Shown here: positions 18,030 to 22,594 of the stretch, one piece after another
Position numbering within the stretch: position 1 is the stretch's first letter
How the letters are laid out: each line of letters begins with the position of its first letter
Source: Bimuria novae-zelandiae CBS 107.79
Lineage: Eukaryota > Ascomycota > Dothideomycetes > Pleosporales > Didymosphaeriaceae
NCBI GenBank assembly: GCA_010015655.1
Contig: ML976676.1
Location: 399,249-421,842 of the forward strand
Length of the DNA stretch: 22,594 bases
Direction of reading: 5' to 3'
The notes under the pieces: model-generated
What the model was told of the DNA's origin: nothing
What the model saw: the letters and a program-made list of their open reading frames with translations, nothing else
Database searches by the model: none
Position numbers and translations under genes: made by a program

Positions 18030-21000
18030 TAACTTATATAATAGTAATTATACCCTCCTCGACACCTGGCTCTTGCAGCTAGACCTCTACTTCTTTAACT
18101 AAAACTAAGACCTCGATGATAAGAAGAAGGTTATCTTTGCTATAACCTATATGTAAGGAAGCGCTGAAGAATAGATCTATCCTTATCTAATTAAGTACCT
18201 AGACATGGATTATGACAACGAAAACGAGGAATACATTAATAAACACGCTAATGTAATTAATATTATTAAAGACTATAATAACTTTAAGACTTGCCTTTAA
18301 CAAATGTTTAGAATTGCTAATAAAATAGCTATCGCTAGACGTGCGATCTAAACAATTTGCTAATACTAATTTATAGCTAAATATATAGCTAAGTTCCGCA
18401 AGTACGTAGTGCAACTTAACTAGGAGGATAAATCTTTTGAGATAATATATAAGCAAGGCCTTAAATATAATATATATAAGGAACTCCTACGCAGCGGTGT
18501 AAAGATAGAAACCTTAGACGAACTATATAAAGAGACTATCTACATTAATAGGGAGTGGTTCGCCTTGCAAGAAGAATTCCGCAGGAACCTAAGGAACGCC
18601 AGTTTTAGACGATAGGCACCTGTAGTCTATAGGGCGCCACTAAAAGCACCTCGACGACAGCAACGCAACTACTATAGACCCTAACCTATAAAAGATGTCT
18701 AGTTTAATAACCTAGAAAAGGAAGCAGGAAAGGTTACAGGCTTCTAAAAGCCTAACTAATGTATCTTAGATAGAACCTAACGACAGGGGACCGAGACGCG
18801 TAAATATTTTACATGTGGCAAACTAGGCCATATCGCCAGGAATTGCAGATCTAAGAATAAGATTACTAGGCAGCTGAACGTACTAATCGTTAATAAAGAA
18901 GAAACCACCAACAAAGAATAGCAAGTAGTATCCGCTATTAAGCAAATTAACATCCACGACGAAGAATTAGAACGATTAGAGTTACCAGACTCACGACTCT
19001 ACGAGGATGTATACGAAGATTCGGATAAAAAGGAAAAGGAGAAGGAACTAATGCCTCGATCTCCTACACCTTACCTTAGCTAGAAAAAACCTGTTACTAG
19101 CAAGACGACGAATGTTTTCGACTTCTTAGAAAAACACTAACCAAGGGAAGGAGACTTTAGGTTTATAGTAATTAAACGACAAGACTACGTAGAAGCATTT
19201 TTTCATGCTTACTAACCTAACCTGGTTAGTAAAGCAGCACGGGAAATGGCAGATTATCGCTACGCCCACGAAGACCCTAAGAAGAAGTACCTAAATAAAA
19301 ACCTAAACTATAAACCTAAGTATGACTTGGACCACCGCAACCCTACGCACGAGACTATCTAATAGACCCTCTATAAAGAAAACTAATGTACTATTTATTA
19401 CTAAGCTAAGGAATACAGCTACTTTCCCTAAATATACTAATAATGTAAATAGGAGTGGTTTGACTATCCTATCGCCTATTACGATGTTTACCTCTAGGAT
19501 AAACGCGAAACACGATACTTTCTACATCTTAACTAAGCACTAAACTAAGTAATATTACTACTAGTTAATAGAAAATACGTATTAGACAAATAGCATACAT
19601 GCTTACACCCCGACTACAAGGAACACAGGGAGTAGAAGAACAAGCATGGATTTAATTACATACTAAAAGGGACCACAACCCTTAAGATTAAAACGGTAAC
19701 AAAGAAAGAAGATAGTAAAGTTTCCCTAAACAAGGCCTAGCAATAGCCCTGGGAAAAGAATAAAGGACACCTTAAACCCACGAAGCTAGCTAAAAAGAAA
19801 ATGTCTTTTTTAGACCTAGGCTTAGGCGGGAAAATGCCTTTAAGGAAGTAAATGCTACTAATAGTTAAGTATTAATTAAGCTACTAGTATAGCTTAAAAA
19901 AATATAGATAAAAGCCATGCTGGACTTAGGAGCACAGGAGAGTTATGTATTAAAAAAAGCACTTGATAAAGTAGGACTCTATAAGCGCAAGAAGGCTATA
20001 CCCTATGCTATCTATGTCGCGAATAGATAGCTAATGCCCGGCAAAGCAACAATCGAATACGAGGTTAAGACTACCCTTATAATCTATAGACACTAGGAAT
20101 TGATTACCCTCGACGTTATTAAGGAAGCGAATCACGAAATAATTCTAAGACTACCTTAGTTAAGGAAGCACAACCCTACGATTAACTAAAAAAAGAGAGA
20201 GCTATCCTTTAAGCGCTATAACTATGTATTATAAGTAAAGCCTACGCATTAATAGAGCATAATAGTAAATAAGAGAGCTATTAATAATATAGTCTCGTGA
20301 CTAGAAGTTAATAAACGCGAAATTAACTTGGTAGACGCTAGCAGGAACCACTAGGTTATAAAGCGTAAGCACGAAGAGAATAGCACACCTCTTAATATCC
20401 CTGACAAATATAAAGAATAGAGTTATTTATTTTAGGAAGAGAAAGGAGCAAACGCCCTTCCTAAGCATACACACTAAGATTATCGCATTGTTCTCGAAGA
20501 GGGAAAAACGCTACCCTTTAGACCACTATACGGACAGAGCGCAAAGGAACTCTAATAGACACGCGAATTCCTAAAAAAAGCCCTTAATAGGTAATAGATA
20601 CGCAAGTTAGAATTACTAGTAGTATTACCCCTAATATTTGTTATAAAGAAGGATGGAACGCCACGTCTATGCATTAACTATAAAAAGCTAAATAATATAA
20701 TAATTAAGAATAGATACCCACTACCAAACATACAAGAGTCTCGAGACAGACTAGGACGAGCCAAGATATTCACGCAATTCGACCTACGAGACGGATACCA
20801 CCTCATATAAATAGTAGTAGGTGATAAGTGGAAGACAGCCTTTTAAACTAGATATAGACTATTCGAGTACTAAGTTATGCCTTTTGGACTCACGAACGCA
20901 CCAGCAACATTTTAAGTAATAATTAATAATATACTATAGAACTATCTTAACATCTTTATAGTTGCCTACCTTAACGACATTCTAGTATTCTCTAAACAAG

Positions 21001-21380
21001 AGAAAGATCATGTGCAGCACGTATAGACAGTACTATAAGCGCTAGATAGCGCTAACCTATAATTAAAACTTAAAAAATATAAATTCTATATTACGGAATT
21101 AGAGTTTCTAGGACACGTTATTAATACTAAAGGTATTTAAGTAAGCCCTTCGAAGATTAAGGAAGTAAAGAAGTAGAAATTACCTACTAACCTTAAAAAA
21201 GTACAAGCCTTTCTTAGATTTACTAGATTTAATAGACAATTTATCACGGACTACTCTAGAATCACACTACCACTCACAAACCTTACGAAGAAAGACAGAC
21301 CTTTTAACTAGATAAAAGAATACGAATAAGCATTCTAAATACTACGAGAAGTATATATTACTGTTAGATAGAATAAGCTG
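18030..21380 (+). pseudogene. Gypsy gag-pol (gag, protease, reverse transcriptase), RIP-inactivated
   Basis: Gag reads YTLLDTWLLQLDLYF from about 18045 and ends with a zinc knuckle at 18805-18846, now Y-x2-C-x4-H-x4-C: the first Cys is TAT. An acidic linker follows (about 18955-19060). The protease motif reads MLDLGAQESYV near 19917-19950; the family has DSG or DTG, and TCA to TTA by RIP would give the Leu seen. Reverse transcriptase covers about 20450-21200: [52 protein letters not shown] and YLNDILVFS at 20967-20993, where YLDD is expected, then LEFLGHVI. Stops at Gln/Trp positions are frequent. The frame continues to about 21375 and then ends at the Copia boundary. Confidence 0.83.
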
Positions 21381-21383
21381 CGG

Positions 21384-21560
21384 TGAGGTCAGATCTGTAC
21401 AATCGAGCAGGGACCACTTGGCTTAGCACACTAGCAAAATATCCGAAACCAACTAAACACAGTGGAGAATACAAAAAGAAACAATAAATACTATCAAGTT
21501 GCATCAACATCTACTTATCATACCATTTGACAATTAAGAGTCTTACTGCCCCGACTGATA
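21384..21560 (+). repeat. Probable Copia 5' LTR and leader
   Basis: This is non-RIP'd sequence between the end of Gypsy and the gag ATG. The LTR might end near TCAACA at 21505-21510, but without the 3' copy this cannot be fixed. It shares AGATCTGNACAATCG near its start with the Gypsy LTR; beyond that the two differ. Confidence 0.4.
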
Positions 21561-21564
21561 CAAT

Positions 21565-22594
21565 ATGGCGCAACTCTCAAACCGCGATTCTACGGTACAC
21601 CTGAACACCTCCGCAGACCACAGGGGGTGGAGAACACAACTCTAGGCAAGATGCGTAGTACATAACATTTAGGATAAAGTTAATCTAAATTTAACTACGC
21701 TATTAGCCCCGAAACCGCTGCTAATAAGGGCTCTAGTTATTACTAACTACGCGCTAGCCGCGAATATTAAAGTCTTAATAAGACTAACTAAACTATTAGC
21801 TAGAGGCTAGAAGGCTTTTAAAGAAGACTTTAAATACTATAAGATTCTCTTTAAGTAATATAAGAGTAATTAACATAAATATAAGAAGAAGTAATTAAGC
21901 CTTTAGTACATCGTTGCGTTTATCTAATTAACTATGTCACCGCACCTACTGCGCACATGTTGCCTACCAGACAAGCTACTACGATAGTAAATTACCAATC
22001 TACAGAAGACAATTGGCATGAGCGACTAACTCGAACGAGAATAAGCAGGTACCAGATACCGTGCGGCACTTAAGCCAATAAGAAGCCCTTAATAATAGGA
22101 TACTTAGCTAGCTAAGTACAACAAAGTAGCTGCGGAAGCAGAAGCCTTCTAAGTTACTAAGCTATTATAAATTAATATAATTATAAAAGACTTTATAGAT
22201 GCCGTAAACAAGGTTGCTCCTATATAGTCTACGAATTTTTAAGACAATGGTCGATTCGTAGCTGGCATGGATTAAAAAGAGATAATATAACGCTTCTAAG
22301 AACACATAACAAATTATCCCCTTAGATTAGAGAAACACAAAGCATTTGTGTGTAATAATGCATTATTTTTCGCTAAAGGTGGTGCACCTACCTAGGGCAA
22401 CAATAGGGACGCCTATCCTACCAAAAGCGCGTTATTAAAACAAAACTAGGGTAGACCTCGTAATTAACGTACAGCGGGCAGGAAAACCACCACGCTTAAA
22501 TAGCCTGTAGATTTAGAGCCTACTACTATAAGAGGAGCAAAATGCCCTGCATGTGGACAACGCTATAGTATAAGGGACTGCTATTATGTTAATC
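21565..22594 (+). pseudogene. Copia gag (capsid/nucleocapsid), RIP-inactivated, partial
   Basis: The frame starts at an ATG at 21565 (MAQLSNRDSTVHLNT) and reaches a first stop at about 21643. Around 21790-21860 the same frame gives ARG-stop-KAFKEDFKYYKILF. Later blocks in other frames include LLRTCCLPDKLLR (about 21950) and DFIDAVNKVAP (about 22190). Near the right edge KCPACGQRYSIRDCYY (22540-22587) is the Copia zinc knuckle C-x2-C-x3-H-x4-C with the His now Tyr (TAT at 22564-22566). Gag packages the element RNA. Internal stops fit Gln/Trp loss by RIP, and at least one frameshift seems likely. Protease, integrase and RT are beyond the window. Confidence 0.7.

Larger units (their letters stand above)
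17529..21383 (+). mobile_element. Gypsy-type LTR retrotransposon, RIP-damaged and cut by a Copia insertion
   Basis: The element begins with TGTTGAGATCTG at 17529 inside Fot1 copy 2. Gag, protease and reverse transcriptase follow in that order, in the plus orientation. It breaks off after the reverse transcriptase, near 21380, where Copia sequence starts; RNase H, integrase and the 3' LTR must be beyond the right edge. The gag-PR-RT order alone does not decide the family; Gypsy is chosen because the RT matches Gypsy motifs ([37 protein letters not shown]). The 5' LTR is barely mutated while the coding part is saturated with TAA/TAG. Confidence 0.85.
21384..22594 (+). mobile_element. Copia-type LTR retrotransposon, 5' part (runs off the right edge)
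   Basis: Gypsy homology stops at about 21380 and a new, GC-balanced sequence begins TGAGGTCAGATCTG, the probable 5' LTR start (TG could also be at 21379). A gag reading frame with a Copia-style Cys-rich motif follows and reaches the right edge. Because it interrupts Gypsy, it is the youngest insertion in this stack. The terminal repeat partner and pol are outside the window. Confidence 0.72.

Noticed and set aside
18199..18456. Minus-strand ORF of 85 codons in the Gypsy element
   Set aside because: It is antisense to gag, which reads clearly on the plus strand; open only because stops are rare on that strand here.
1..22594. tRNA, rRNA or CRISPR-like arrays
   Set aside because: No cloverleaf-like block, rRNA signature or regularly spaced direct repeats were noticed; the repeated patterns are RIP-driven TA-rich sequence.

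Overview
The window looks like a chromosome segment of a filamentous ascomycete (Pezizomycotina). Evidence: short GT-AG introns of 50-104 nt with CTAAC/CTGAC-like branch sites; a fungal reducing-type polyketide synthase relic; a fungal flavin monooxygenase; a DUF4419-type gene; fungal Tad-type LINE, Fot1/pogo, Tc1/mariner, Gypsy and Copia elements; and heavy repeat-induced point mutation (RIP). In the RIP'd parts CpA/TpG has become TpA, turning Gln and Trp codons into stops throughout recognisable transposon proteins.

Layout, left to right. (1) 1-700, minus: open reading frame of a PIF/Harbinger (DDE_Tnp_4) transposase that runs off the left edge and carries no RIP damage. (2) 982-1860, plus: first part of the ketosynthase (KS) domain of a polyketide synthase (PKS) pseudogene. 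(3) 1861-11023: a Tad-type LINE of about 5.7 kb, inserted in the KS codons for Ile-Lys-Pro-Asn with a 12-bp target duplication. It carries two later DNA transposons: a Fot1/pogo element (5444-7576) inside the reverse-transcriptase ORF and a mariner-like element (8411-9744) inside the RNase H domain. (4) 11024-about 12115: rest of the KS, the linker and the start of the acyltransferase (AT), where the PKS relic ends. (5) 13245-14825, plus: a four-exon, 453-residue FAD-dependent monooxygenase, the only complete-looking host gene. (6) 16219-15205, minus: a DUF4419 pseudogene broken by frameshifts and stops. (7) 16403-17528: the left half of a second Fot1-like element, interrupted by a Gypsy element (17529-about 21383), itself interrupted by a Copia element (about 21384 to the right edge).

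Interpretation: this is a decayed secondary-metabolism locus, a PKS with a tailoring flavoprotein, that has become a transposon nest. Insertions can be ordered. The LINE came before the Fot1 and mariner elements in it; Fot1 copy 2 came before Gypsy, and Gypsy before Copia. Removing the LINE, Fot1 copy 1 or mariner together with one target-site copy each restores the host reading frame, which supports the boundaries. Two modes of decay are seen: RIP in the transposons, and indels without obvious RIP in the PKS and DUF4419 genes. I see no RNA genes and no CRISPR. I do not see a clearly new multi-gene system; the most notable points are the insertion stratigraphy, the patchy RIP, the surviving monooxygenase and the undamaged Harbinger frame.
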